Of a DNA stretch of 64,000 nucleotides, positions 8,929 through 17,612 are shown in pieces; position 1 is the first letter of the stretch, and each line of letters opens with the position of its first letter. The DNA lies in assembly GCA_905612355.1 (NCBI GenBank), contig CAJQRU010000019.1:20877-84876 (forward strand), written 5' to 3'. Under the pieces are notes generated by a model. That model was not told where the DNA came from. It saw only the letters and a program-made list of their open reading frames with translations, and did not search any database. The stretch comes from an uncultured Gammaproteobacteria bacterium. GTDB taxonomy: Bacteria; Pseudomonadota; Gammaproteobacteria; Arenicellales; UBA868. Position numbers and translations under genes: made by a program.

Positions 8929-9279
8929 TTACGGGCATATCGGGATTTCACCTGGAAACGCATGCTGGTGGTTGTGGTCCACTGGAATGGGGATAACCCG
9001 GATAATGGCCGTCATGGGCAGTGTGTCATAAAGGTGCGGAAACAGGGCACCGTCTCTCGCTGGTTCCCAGGTGATGGACAAATGAGTAGCATCCACAGTG
9101 ACTAAGACTAAATCGCGTTGCCCGACAAAATGACGAGCAGCCGTCTGCGCAACTTGTTCGGCAGTAGAGAAGTGAATGTAGCCATCGATGAGGTCGATGC
9201 CCCATCCTTCAAAATTACCGCGTGTTGTGGCTTTTTTCCAAATTGATGCGGGACAGATTTTGTAGATGAGGTTAACCAT
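8929..9279 (-). CDS. DUF952 family protein
   Basis: 116-aa protein with the DUF952 pattern: an IYKIxxxxxW start, then DGYIHFSTAEQ near the middle, RDLVLVTVDATHL and a late FPHLYDTLP. ATG 9279 gives the usual N-terminus MVNLIYKI. Function is unknown; the family resembles ADP-ribosyl-transferase-like small domains. Its start codon overlaps, head to head, the start codon of the esterase gene on the other strand, so its promoter must lie inside that coding region, or it uses a different start. Confidence 0.8.
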   Translation of the reverse strand: MVNLIYKICPASIWKKATTRGNFEGWGIDLIDGYIHFSTAEQVAQTAARHFVGQRDLVLVTVDATHLSITWEPARDGALFPHLYDTLPMTAIIRVIPIPVDHNHQHAFPGEIPICP

Positions 9280-10063
9280 GATGAGCGATATTACTTTGGC
9301 TTTTGAGCGGACTGGATCTGGCCCGCCTCTTATTATCCTGCATGGTTTGTTTGGTTCATCGACCAACTGGGGGTCTATTGCACATTGTTTAACGAAGTCT
9401 TATTCCGTTGATAGGATTGATCTTAGAAATCACGGTGCCTCGCCATGGCACGATACGATGGATTACCTGGCCATGGCAGATGACGTCAAGCAGTTCATCG
9501 AACAGCACCAATTAGAAAACCCAATCCTGCTAGGACACAGTATGGGTGGTAAGGTGGCGATGGTGTTGGCCGTGCGTTATCCAGCGCTGGTTAAGGCGCT
9601 TGTTGTCGTTGACATTGCCCCGGTGACAACAGATGCCCGGCATACCAGCGTCGTGCTCGCATTGCGCAATCTGAATCTCGCAGCGGTGAGGAGTCGGCGT
9701 GACGCGGAGAGGGTATTGTTTTTTGACATTCCAGATGCCAGTTTGCGCCAGTTTCTCCTTCAAAATCTAATGCGGCGGGAAACAGGCTATGTCTGGCGCA
9801 TCAATCTTCAAGCGCTCGCCGACAATATGACGGTGTTGGCGGGCTTTCCCGTGTTACCAGGTTGTTATTCCGGTCCGACACTCTTTGTGCGTGGCGGTGA
9901 TTCCAAGTACGTTGAAATCAAGCACGAGCCAGTGATTCGAAAAATGTTTCCGGGTTCAGCCATTCGGACCATTGCTCGTGCGGGCCATTGGCTTCACGCT
10001 GAAAAACCACAGGAATTTCTGTGTGAATTGGAGGCATTTCTGGGGTCGAATATTACGAATTAA
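9278..10063 (+). CDS. Alpha/beta-hydrolase, YbfF-like esterase
   Basis: About 261-aa alpha/beta hydrolase. LHGLFGSSTNW is the oxyanion region, GHSMGGK the nucleophile elbow with Ser, and AGHWLHAEKPQEF carries the catalytic His. These fit the YbfF/ABHD11-type esterases, normally 250-260 aa. Two adjacent ATGs (9278, 9281) follow TGAGG at good spacing; the in-frame upstream start at 9266 is less likely. Head-to-head with the DUF952 gene with no intergenic space. Substrate is probably an acyl ester or thioester, not determinable here. Confidence 0.85.
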   Translation: MMSDITLAFERTGSGPPLIILHGLFGSSTNWGSIAHCLTKSYSVDRIDLRNHGASPWHDTMDYLAMADDVKQFIEQHQLENPILLGHSMGGKVAMVLAVRYPALVKALVVVDIAPVTTDARHTSVVLALRNLNLAAVRSRRDAERVLFFDIPDASLRQFLLQNLMRRETGYVWRINLQALADNMTVLAGFPVLPGCYSGPTLFVRGGDSKYVEIKHEPVIRKMFPGSAIRTIARAGHWLHAEKPQEFLCELEAFLGSNITN

Positions 10064-10310
10064 TTTCTGTACAAGTGGATACCTCTGGTATCTGAGTTAT
10101 GGGTGTGTGGCGGCATGGGGCAGCTCGATATGCTGCGGGTTGGTTGTGACCGTTTAAAGCACAGTAAAAATGAATAAGCTAATAGTAGATCGTTATTTGT
10201 TATATTTATGTGTATGACAGCGACTATACGCAGTCTTAAAAATCTTCTTCATTAAGGAGTTGGAATAGCTGTTATTAATGGCATAGGACACATTTTTTAG
10301 ATATTTAAAA

Positions 10311-11210
10311 ATGGCGATCATTAGCTACCTCAATAGTTTTCCGGCCCCTAATGCGTTAGATATTTTGGCGCGCGACGGCCAACACGAAGTGATTCGAATA
10401 GACGGCAATGATTCTGATCAAAGGAACTTCGATATTTTGGGCGCAGCTAATGCTTATCAGTGCGTTGGGGCGCGTGATGAGGTGCTGGTTTCACTGCGGG
10501 TTGATGCAGAGTTTTTGCAGCAGACACCAAATTTGTTAGTAGTGTCAGCCAGTGGATCCGGTGTTGATGTTTTTGATCTTCCCGCCTGTACGAAGGCGGG
10601 CGTACTAGCGGTGAATCAGGCAGGGGGTAACGCCGAATCTGTCGCTGAACATGCGATTTCCATGATGATTGGATTGCAAAAACATATCAGTGCAGCGGAT
10701 CGTGCACTCAGGTCAGGTTGGAGCGGCTCTAGGCTGAGTTTCACGGTGCGCGACCTATTTGGTAAAACGATGGGCATTGTCGGATTGGGCAATATAGGCA
10801 AGAGGCTTGCCCAGATATGTCGAGAGGGGTTTCGTTGTCAGGTATTAGCGACTGATCCTTATCTTTCCCTGGAAGAAATCAGAACAAGGGGGGCTGAGCC
10901 GGTAGATTTCGATGCTTTGCTACAGGCATCAGACATTATTTCAGTGCACACCCCGCTCACTGAAGTGACCCGCGGCATGTTTAACGAAAGTGCATTTTCA
11001 AAGATGAGAAAAGGTGCAATATTTGTTACCACGGCGCACGGCTCTATACACGACGAGCAGGATTTAGCTGACGCGCTAGCGTCGGGACACCTTAGTGGTG
11101 CGGGATTGGATGTGTGGGAGATGGAGCCTCCCGTCAAAGACCATCCGCTTTTGAAGATGGACAATGTCATTGCGACACCGCATAACCACACCCTTTGGTG
11201 GTCGCGTTAA
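10311..11210 (+). CDS. D-isomer 2-hydroxyacid dehydrogenase family protein (C-terminally short)
   Basis: 299-aa NAD-dependent 2-hydroxyacid dehydrogenase. The Rossmann motif GIVGLGNIGKRLA and the catalytic-Glu segment AGLDVWEMEPP are present. The usual NxxRGxxV arginine position reads TTAHGSIHDEQ, with His for Arg. After VIATPH the protein ends within eight residues (NHTLWWSR), about 25-30 residues shorter than relatives. The lost Arg and short tail suggest a weakened or altered enzyme. It is followed immediately by the DmdA-like gene. The preceding 247 bases show no gene. Confidence 0.75.
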   Translation: MAIISYLNSFPAPNALDILARDGQHEVIRIDGNDSDQRNFDILGAANAYQCVGARDEVLVSLRVDAEFLQQTPNLLVVSASGSGVDVFDLPACTKAGVLAVNQAGGNAESVAEHAISMMIGLQKHISAADRALRSGWSGSRLSFTVRDLFGKTMGIVGLGNIGKRLAQICREGFRCQVLATDPYLSLEEIRTRGAEPVDFDALLQASDIISVHTPLTEVTRGMFNESAFSKMRKGAIFVTTAHGSIHDEQDLADALASGHLSGAGLDVWEMEPPVKDHPLLKMDNVIATPHNHTLWWSR

Positions 11211-11224
11211 GCTGGGTTTCGCCG

Positions 11225-12337
11225 TTGTCTTCAAGTCTTGTCGTTTCCCGGCGTAATCGCCGCACACCCTATACCGATCGGGTTGAGGCATGTGGTGTTC
11301 AGGATTATTCCATCGTTAACCACATGTTGTTGCCAAAATCTTTCAATCGTAGTGTTGAAGAAGACTATTGGCATCTTAAGACACAGGTGCAACTCTGGGA
11401 TGTCTCCTGTCAACGGCAGGTGGAGTTGCGTGGTCCAGATGCGGAACGTTTGGCGCAATGGATGACACCGCGAGACCTGTCACATATGAAAGTTGGCCAG
11501 TGCTTTTATGCACCGTTGGTCGATGAGGCGGCGGGACTATTAAACGACCCCGTCATATTAAAGCGGTCACCGAACCGGTTTTGGTTCTCTATTGCTGATT
11601 CTGATATTTTGCTTTGGGCGACGGGCCTCGCATTGGGCATGGGCCTGGATATCGAAGTCACTGAGCCAGACGTATCACCGCTTGCGGTCCAAGGGCCTCG
11701 GGCCGAAGATCTTGTCGCTCTCGTGTTTGGTGAAGAAGTCAGGTCGCTTCTTTATTTTCAGTTTCTTGAATTGCCGTTTGCTGGCCGTCGTCTCGTGGTG
11801 GCGCGTTCTGGATACAGCAAACAGGCGGGATTTGAGATATACCTCGATGACAGCGCATTGGGCGGTCTGTTGTGGGATACGCTGTGGGAATCAGGCGCCA
11901 TGTTTGATGTGGCCGCCGGCTGTCCCAATCTGATCGAAAGGGTGGAAGGTGGCTTGCTCTCGTACGGTAACGAGATGACCCGCGAGAATAACCCGTTCGA
12001 GATCAATCTAGATCGATTCTGCCGGGTAGATGGAAAAGTGGACTATGTGGGTCGGGTTGCCCTGCAGGAAATCGCAACATCGGGTCCTAGTCAACGGATT
12101 CGCGGCATTGTTTTCGAGGGTCGACCTTGCCCTCCCTGTGCTGCGCCTTGGCCGATGACGATCGATGAAAAGGTTGTCGGACAGGTAACGACGGCAATCT
12201 GGTCACCTGCGTTCAAGAAGAATATCGCTTTGGGCATGGTCACAAAAGACCATTGGACGTTCGGTCAGGCAGTTGATATTAACCTTCCAGACGGCGGGAC
12301 CAAGCGGGGTAAGCTATGTCAGTTACCGTTACGCTGA
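11225..12337 (+). CDS. dmdA: DMSP demethylase-like (DmdA/GcvT family) protein
   Basis: About 370-aa aminomethyltransferase-fold protein. It resembles dimethylsulfoniopropionate demethylase along much of its length: RRTPYTDRVEACGV near the N-terminus, NHMLLPKSF, LLNDPVILK, EPDVSPLAVQGP, VARSGYSKQAGFEIY and CPNLIERVEGGLLSYGN. DmdA moves a methyl group from DMSP to tetrahydrofolate, giving methylmercaptopropionate. I propose a TTG start at 11225 because it gives the DmdA length; a further TTG at 11195 overlaps the dehydrogenase. No clear SD. A non-DMSP paralogue remains possible. Confidence 0.7.
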   Translation: MSSSLVVSRRNRRTPYTDRVEACGVQDYSIVNHMLLPKSFNRSVEEDYWHLKTQVQLWDVSCQRQVELRGPDAERLAQWMTPRDLSHMKVGQCFYAPLVDEAAGLLNDPVILKRSPNRFWFSIADSDILLWATGLALGMGLDIEVTEPDVSPLAVQGPRAEDLVALVFGEEVRSLLYFQFLELPFAGRRLVVARSGYSKQAGFEIYLDDSALGGLLWDTLWESGAMFDVAAGCPNLIERVEGGLLSYGNEMTRENNPFEINLDRFCRVDGKVDYVGRVALQEIATSGPSQRIRGIVFEGRPCPPCAAPWPMTIDEKVVGQVTTAIWSPAFKKNIALGMVTKDHWTFGQAVDINLPDGGTKRGKLCQLPLR

Positions 12338-12511
12338 GAGTTGGTCTGAACACTGCGATGGGTCGTATAGAGCGTGTAAGGCTACTTTTATTTGAGTCGA
12401 CTGCGCGGAAACCCAGAGCAGTGACGGGCGATAGGGAAATCACGTTGCTATCCGATATCTTCTGTGGGTGCTCTGGCGAGTGTTTGTTATGGTCAGAAAG
12501 GTCATAACGAG

Positions 12512-13114
12512 ATGACTACGGGTGTTAGGGTTAGAGCGGCCACTGAATGCGATATTTCCGGCCTCGCGTATGTGCTGATGGTGGCCTCTGGCGGTGTGAT
12601 GGAGGCGATTTATCATGACGTCATGCCGGGGCAGGGGGCCAAACAGGTTATCGAACGGTTGTTTTCTCGCGTTGGGGCTTCTACGGCGCTAGCGAATTGT
12701 TGGATTGCCGAATATGAAGGACAAGTAGTGGGGGGACTAAATGCCTTTTCGTTAGCGTTGTTTGATGCAGAACCGTCTAACCCTTGGCTGCGAGAGGATC
12801 GTCAGGGTCTCTTGACACCTTTTAGAGCACTGTTCAACGACGTCGGCTGTGATGAAGCTTATTACGTGAGGGCAGTAGCGGTTTATTCCAAGTTTCGTGG
12901 CTTGGGTGTGGGTGACGCGCTCATGGCACAGGCACATAACGCTACCCGGATTAACCGTTTTTCCAGGACATGCCTGGCTGTTTTTGCTGACAATACGTTA
13001 GCGGTGGAGTTTTACACGCGCTTGGGATACACCGTGGTCGCGCGCCATCCCGCCCCCACGCATCGACTGATGCGCTACCAGGGCGACACCTTGTTGTTGG
13101 TTCGAGAGCTCTGA
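12512..13114 (+). CDS. GNAT family N-acetyltransferase
   Basis: 200-aa GNAT protein. The acetyl-CoA loop is YSKFRGLGVGDALM (R/QxxGxG/A type) and the late segment ADNTLAVEFYTRLGYTVV is the usual beta6-beta7 region. ATG 12512 is preferred over an in-frame start 16 codons upstream because AGAAAGG precedes it and the protein then begins at the first GNAT strand (VRVRAATECDI). Acceptor substrate unknown. Downstream lies a decayed YdhR-like gene. Confidence 0.85.
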   Translation: MTTGVRVRAATECDISGLAYVLMVASGGVMEAIYHDVMPGQGAKQVIERLFSRVGASTALANCWIAEYEGQVVGGLNAFSLALFDAEPSNPWLREDRQGLLTPFRALFNDVGCDEAYYVRAVAVYSKFRGLGVGDALMAQAHNATRINRFSRTCLAVFADNTLAVEFYTRLGYTVVARHPAPTHRLMRYQGDTLLLVREL

Positions 13115-13226
13115 AGCAGATCAATCACGTGGGCTGTGTAGTGAAGGATGGTCGTTGGCGTCCAGCCTCGACAATAATGATGTGTATTAACACTAAAGAA
13201 GATGCAAGCACGGAAGGAGGAGCCTC

Positions 13227-13580
13227 ATGCTGATCGAGGTGATTGCGTTTCAGTTGCCAGAGGAGATGATATGAGAAGAACTCATAAAAAATTATGAGGA
13301 GACCACTGACAAGTGGAGAAGCATCAGGGAACTGATGCGTAAGAGTCACATCTGCGATGCTGATTCCCGTCTAGACGGTGGTGTTTATTATTGGAAGTCA
13401 GTAGCAGCGACGGCTGATGAATAGTATGGAGTGGACTGGCGTCAATTGGTAAGAGACCTCTACGGAAGTGATCCAGTGGTCCGTCGCTTTGAAGTACCTA
13501 TTGTTGCGGACAATGGGCAGGATAAAACGATAACGATTTTAAATCGATGGCTTTGTTGCAGTCTTTGCTTGGCGAGGTAA
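13227..13580 (+). pseudogene. YdhR-like monooxygenase-fold gene with two in-frame stops
   Basis: A strong GGAGG precedes ATG 13227. The frame reads MLIEVIAFQLPEEMI, then TGA (13272), then EELIKNYEETTDKW, LMRKSHICDAD, GGVYYWKSVAATADE, TAG (13422), and continues YGVDWRQLVRDLYGSDP and RRFEVPIVADN to a TAA at 13578. Both stops look like single C-to-T changes (CGA to TGA, CAG to TAG). Pieces match the dimeric alpha/beta-barrel YdhR-type family in order. Reading frame, SD and length are otherwise intact, so inactivation looks recent. Confidence 0.75.
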
Positions 13581-13636
13581 AGAGCAGATCGGTTGACTTC
13601 TTATCCGATGGCGTTGTGTAAGATCCACGATCGCCC

Positions 13637-14272
13637 TTACACGCGTCGCTCTACCGCTGTCGGCAGAGTCGTGAGTCGGCGCATTTCGCCGGTTGTTAAT
13701 ACGTTCGGGTTCTTAAGGTAATCCAGCATCATGTCTGTCCTGTCGAGTCCCCAAAAAAGCGCGTTGTTAATGGAAAACGTGGGAACCCCATAAACGCCGA
13801 GGGCGATGGCCTGTTCGGTATTCTGACGTAGGTCATCTTTGACAGAGGCAGCAGAAATCAGGTCGTTAGCATTCGGAAGGTTAGCTTCGAGTGTGAGTTG
13901 ATGGAAACCCTCCTCGGTATGCGCGTCTTTCCCTTGTCCCCAGATATAGTTAAAAATCAGATCCACCACCTCGTGGGTGGTGTTTAGTGCGATGGCAAGA
14001 CGCAGAGAGTTAAGTGGGTTGAATGGGTGAGCGGGGGGTGTTTTGAAGGGGATACCATGTTGTTCGGCATACCAGTGGCAATACTGGTATGTGTCTGTTC
14101 GTTTGGCCGGGATTTCCGCGGGGCCTTTTTGACCCCAGTGATTGAGCAGGCCGGCAAATAAAATTGGAACCAAGCGCACATCAAGAGAGTTCGGTAGGCG
14201 CTGGAAAGTTCTGAACTGAAGATAAGAAAACGGCGAGATGAAATCAAAATACCAGTTAGCTGAATGATTCAT
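13637..14272 (-). CDS. 2-hydroxychromene-2-carboxylate isomerase / DsbA-family protein
   Basis: 211-aa thioredoxin-fold protein of the kappa-GST/HCCA isomerase group. The N-terminal WYFDFISPFSYL replaces a CxxC active site with SPFS, and GVYGVPTFSINNALFWGLDR is the cis-Pro loop and C-terminal end typical of NahD-like isomerases. In naphthalene degradation these enzymes convert 2-hydroxychromene-2-carboxylate using glutathione. The neighbouring epoxide hydrolase, GST and nitroreductases fit a detoxification or aromatic catabolism setting. Exact substrate unknown. Confidence 0.82.
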   Translation of the reverse strand: MNHSANWYFDFISPFSYLQFRTFQRLPNSLDVRLVPILFAGLLNHWGQKGPAEIPAKRTDTYQYCHWYAEQHGIPFKTPPAHPFNPLNSLRLAIALNTTHEVVDLIFNYIWGQGKDAHTEEGFHQLTLEANLPNANDLISAASVKDDLRQNTEQAIALGVYGVPTFSINNALFWGLDRTDMMLDYLKNPNVLTTGEMRRLTTLPTAVERRV

Positions 14273-14396
14273 GTCGGACTCCGTACGTGTTTCGTTGGTG
14301 ATTCGAAATTCAGGGAAGGGGAGATCTGAGTTGGAAGATTGACGCAGGGACTTGGGATATCCAAAGAAGTATTTTTCGATTGCGCTGATCGATCGA

Positions 14397-15539
14397 TCAG
14401 CGCAGGGTGCGAGCGAAAGCGCGGATATCGTCGATGAGTAACTCGGGTTCCTCTAGCGCCGCAAAATGACCGCCACGCGGCATCTCTGACCAGTGGGTAA
14501 TATTGTAGAGCCGTTCTACGTAAGATCTCGGTGGCCAAGCGAGTAGTTCCGCTGGGAAGAGCGCGGCCGCAGTGGGCACTTCGATGCGTCGATTGTCCGT
14601 CGATAATAGACGGCCACCTTCCTCCCGTCTTCCATAGTAGATCCAAGAGGCAGTGTTGAAGGTTTTAGTGACAAGATAGACCATGATGTTGGTTAGTAGA
14701 GAGTCTTTCGTATGGGCACTCTCAATGTTGTCGCCATCGGTATCTGACCACGAGTTAAATTTCTCAATAATCCAGGCAGCCACACCGACCGGGCTATCCA
14801 TCATTGCGTAACTTAAGGTCTGTGGTTTGGTGGCCTGCTGTGTTCGATAGCCGTTCTCCAGCGACTGATCGTGCTCAAATTGAGCTGCCCAGGCTTCTTC
14901 TTCAGGACCGTGCGGGCCATCGGGATGGCGCATGGTCAAAATATTGATATGAATAGCCTGGCAGGCAGGTGCGTGCTCGAAACCAAGCCAGCTTGAGATG
15001 GCGCCACCCCAATCTCCTCCTTGTGCCAGGTAGTTTGGGTATCCGAGGACGTCGGTCATCAATCTGTTGAAGAGGTCGGCCATCTTGCGTGGGCCCATCG
15101 GCCGCCTTGGGCGGCCTGAGAACCCAAATCCGGGCAAGGACGGTACGATGACATCGAAAGCATCGTCCACACTCCCACCAAAACGTTGCGGGTGGGCCAG
15201 TGGTTGGATGATGTCCAGAAATTCGACGATGCTACCGGGCCAGCCATGGCTAATAATCAAAGGTAAGGGCGAGGGTCCATCTCCTTTCTCTTGAATAAAA
15301 TGCAGGTCGATCCCCTGCACCGGAGCAATGAAGTGGGAGAAGCAGTTGATCGCAGCTTCCTGTTTTCGCCAGTCGAATTCATTTATCCAGTAAGCGCACA
15401 ATTCCTTCATATAACCAAGATGGGTGCCGTAAGCCCAGCCACCGTCATCTGGCATTTCGTGCCAGGGGTAATCTGCGACTTGCGTGCGAATCTGCTCCAG
15501 GGTTGTATCAGGAACGTCTATTCGAAACGGATGGATCAC
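14397..15539 (-). CDS. Epoxide hydrolase (EHN / microsomal type)
   Basis: 380-aa alpha/beta hydrolase with the N-terminal EHN domain (PFRIDVPDTTLEQIR, then Trp-rich YPWHEMPDDGGW). The oxyanion motif HGWPGS is near residues 98-103, the nucleophile Asp near 176 in GGDWGG, and the late His in RGGHFAALEEPE. Conserved tyrosines of the lid region occur in the SWIYYGRREEGG segment. Length matches bacterial microsomal-type epoxide hydrolases, which open epoxides to diols. It lies upstream of the HCCA-isomerase-like gene on the same strand (124-base gap), possibly co-transcribed. Confidence 0.9.
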   Translation of the reverse strand: MIHPFRIDVPDTTLEQIRTQVADYPWHEMPDDGGWAYGTHLGYMKELCAYWINEFDWRKQEAAINCFSHFIAPVQGIDLHFIQEKGDGPSPLPLIISHGWPGSIVEFLDIIQPLAHPQRFGGSVDDAFDVIVPSLPGFGFSGRPRRPMGPRKMADLFNRLMTDVLGYPNYLAQGGDWGGAISSWLGFEHAPACQAIHINILTMRHPDGPHGPEEEAWAAQFEHDQSLENGYRTQQATKPQTLSYAMMDSPVGVAAWIIEKFNSWSDTDGDNIESAHTKDSLLTNIMVYLVTKTFNTASWIYYGRREEGGRLLSTDNRRIEVPTAAALFPAELLAWPPRSYVERLYNITHWSEMPRGGHFAALEEPELLIDDIRAFARTLR

Positions 15540-15920
15540 GACCGGGTCTCAAAGTGATTTTTTCTAGTCATTTATTTAACGATGGTTTCATCAGTGGTTC
15601 AGTGTCAGGGTTGGCCCATGAGTGTTTCTTTTTGCCACCGCGGTACTTATAGCATTTACCGGACTGCTCGAGTTTGTGAGCTATCGACGGGTAACCAACT
15701 GGCAGCGAAACTAGCCCAACGTGTTATAGCAGCTGGTCGTTCCAGGTCTCGTTTTGTCGCGTGTTAGGTGCCTACAGCCCATAAATTACCCGAAATGAAC
15801 ACGAGTAAAGCGGTGTTCGGTACAATTTCGGTGCAGCCGACGGATAAATACAGACTAATCTAGCGGCCAGACAATGACCCTTATGGGTTCCAACATTTTA
15901 CTGATCCAGGTGGTAACGCG
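15540..15920. other. Intergenic region, no gene seen
   Basis: About 380 bases between the minus-strand epoxide hydrolase and the plus-strand nitroreductase, so it should hold two divergent promoters. A 61-codon plus-strand frame at 15582 has no recognisable domain or convincing SD and I do not call it. Just before 15921 the sequence AGGTGG gives the nitroreductase SD. Confidence 0.5.
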
Positions 15921-16541
15921 ATGGATATATTTGATGTGATTTACAACTGCCGCTCGATGCGGCGCCTTGATGAGAAACCGGTGCCCACGGAGTTGTTGGT
16001 TGAGTTGGTCGGGGCGGCTAACCAGGCGCCTTCTGGATCCAATATACAAATGGCGCGTTGGTTGGTAGTCACTGATGCTGGGGTCAAGAAAGACTTGGCT
16101 AAGTTAAATAGAAAGGGCGTCGAAAATTATATTGGGCCAAAGAAAACAAGGCCTGCGGCGTTACCGCATCAATCAAAAGAAAAGCGTTCGAGAATGTTGG
16201 ATGCGGTGATCTGGCAGATGGAGCACATGGCGTCGGTACCGGCGATTGTTATGGCGTGCATGGACTTTGGAGAGCCAGTGAATGACACAATGATGAGTCG
16301 CGGCGGTGGATCCATATGGCCAGGTGTTCAGAACCTCTTGCTGTCAGCCAGAGCATTGGGGTTGGGCGCAACACCGACCACTCTGGGGTTACGGGATCGG
16401 CAGGCAGTTGCTGAGGTGCTCAATTTGCCGAGTACCATGGCAGCATTTTGTCTTATCCCCGTGGGTTATCCATTGGGTCGGTTCGGGACTGTGGTCAGAA
16501 AGCCGTTAGACGAAGTCATGCGCTGGGATCAATGGAGCTGA
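15921..16541 (+). CDS. Nitroreductase family protein (FMN-dependent)
   Basis: 206-aa flavin reductase-fold protein. It starts with MDIFDVIYNCRSMRRL (FMN-phosphate Arg motif), then ANQAPSGSNIQ, then SIWPGVQNLLLSARALGLG, which is the conserved FMN and dimer helix, and ends MRWDQWS. A second copy of the family lies at 17613-18254 on the other strand with the same WDxW-type end. Such proteins reduce nitro groups, quinones or act as dehalogenases. AGGTGG upstream supports this start. Substrate cannot be assigned. Confidence 0.87.
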   Translation: MDIFDVIYNCRSMRRLDEKPVPTELLVELVGAANQAPSGSNIQMARWLVVTDAGVKKDLAKLNRKGVENYIGPKKTRPAALPHQSKEKRSRMLDAVIWQMEHMASVPAIVMACMDFGEPVNDTMMSRGGGSIWPGVQNLLLSARALGLGATPTTLGLRDRQAVAEVLNLPSTMAAFCLIPVGYPLGRFGTVVRKPLDEVMRWDQWS

Positions 16542-16566
16542 GATTGGCTGATGCCATGACTTGGAT

Positions 16567-17496
16567 CTAATCGATGAGCGTTAATCGATAACCAACCCTT
16601 GGGAAATGGAGTGCCATTTCGCCACACTGGTTGTTATTGATCGATAGAGAAACGGTCTCTTTGCTCACTGAGCGGACCTGTCCTTTGATGGGCGTTTCTC
16701 CACTGTCGGTGACAGGAGAGATACAGGCGTTCATTCCCGGTTGAATGCCCTGTGGATCTCTCGGGTCGGATTGTTCCTCGCCCACGGGCAGGGCGTCTTT
16801 GGCGATATCGAGCGCATCTTTGGGAGACATTGGGGTGGGGTAGCCATGGCCTACGGCTTTCATGCGTACGGCCCAGGCGTTGAGTAGTGGAAATTCAGAT
16901 AAGAAGTCCTCGGCTGATGCGTAGCGTTCGGATATAAACCAGACAATAAACCATGCCAGAAGATCTGGAAGACCGGGGGCATCTCCAAGGACATACGGGC
17001 GACCCGTTTCAAAGCGCTTCTCCAACCAGCCCAATTGGGGCCGAAGTTGGGCCAGCGTGTGTGGGAGATCTTCCGCTTCTTCAGCGAAGTTGCCCGTTGG
17101 CCCAAGATAAAGGCGCGCACGATCAGAAACCAATGCGGGAGGCAGCGATTCTGCAACCGGAGCAAATGCCACGCGGAGCGCCAGATCAAACAGGGGGCCG
17201 TCAGTCCATCGGGACAGAGCAAAAGGCAGGCCCGAACCTTGATTAGGAAAAAATGTCGGCTCTGGAAAGCGTTTTTCAAGCTCGCTAAAAATGCACTGTG
17301 TATCACAATACATATCGGCACCAATTTGCATAACCGGGATTCGCCTATAACCGCCGGTCATAGCAAATAATTCTGGACGATCAGGAAGCCGATTTTGTTC
17401 TACCGAGTACCAGGTAAGTTGTTTAAGACCAAGGCCTGTTCGCACTTTCTCCGACACGGGGGACGCGGGATAGTGGTGAAGAATGATCTGTGCCAT
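16567..17496 (-). CDS. Glutathione S-transferase family protein with C-terminal extension
   Basis: 309-aa protein. The N-terminal thioredoxin-like GST domain is IILHHYPASPVSEKVR, with the cis-Pro segment YRRIPVMQIGADMYCDT. A helical GST C-terminal domain follows (RPYVLGDAPGLPDLLAWF). The last 80-90 residues are beyond a normal GST (about 220 aa) and read as a small beta-rich appendix (KGQVRSVSKETVSLSIN). Probably conjugates or isomerises substrates with glutathione. Lies between the two nitroreductase genes; with the epoxide hydrolase it suggests electrophile detoxification. Confidence 0.85.
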   Translation of the reverse strand: MAQIILHHYPASPVSEKVRTGLGLKQLTWYSVEQNRLPDRPELFAMTGGYRRIPVMQIGADMYCDTQCIFSELEKRFPEPTFFPNQGSGLPFALSRWTDGPLFDLALRVAFAPVAESLPPALVSDRARLYLGPTGNFAEEAEDLPHTLAQLRPQLGWLEKRFETGRPYVLGDAPGLPDLLAWFIVWFISERYASAEDFLSEFPLLNAWAVRMKAVGHGYPTPMSPKDALDIAKDALPVGEEQSDPRDPQGIQPGMNACISPVTDSGETPIKGQVRSVSKETVSLSINNNQCGEMALHFPRVGYRLTLID

Positions 17497-17612
17497 GTCA
17501 GTAAATCGCTCCTGATTTTGAATGCACGATGGAAGTTTGAATCGAATGCGGGCTGCCGCCCTCGCTCGGCTCGATGGGGCTACCCCTCAGTAGGTGAGGC
17601 CGCTATACGTTG

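Noticed and set aside
15582..15767. 61-codon plus-strand frame upstream of the nitroreductase
   Set aside because: No SD and no recognisable protein features; lies in expected promoter DNA.
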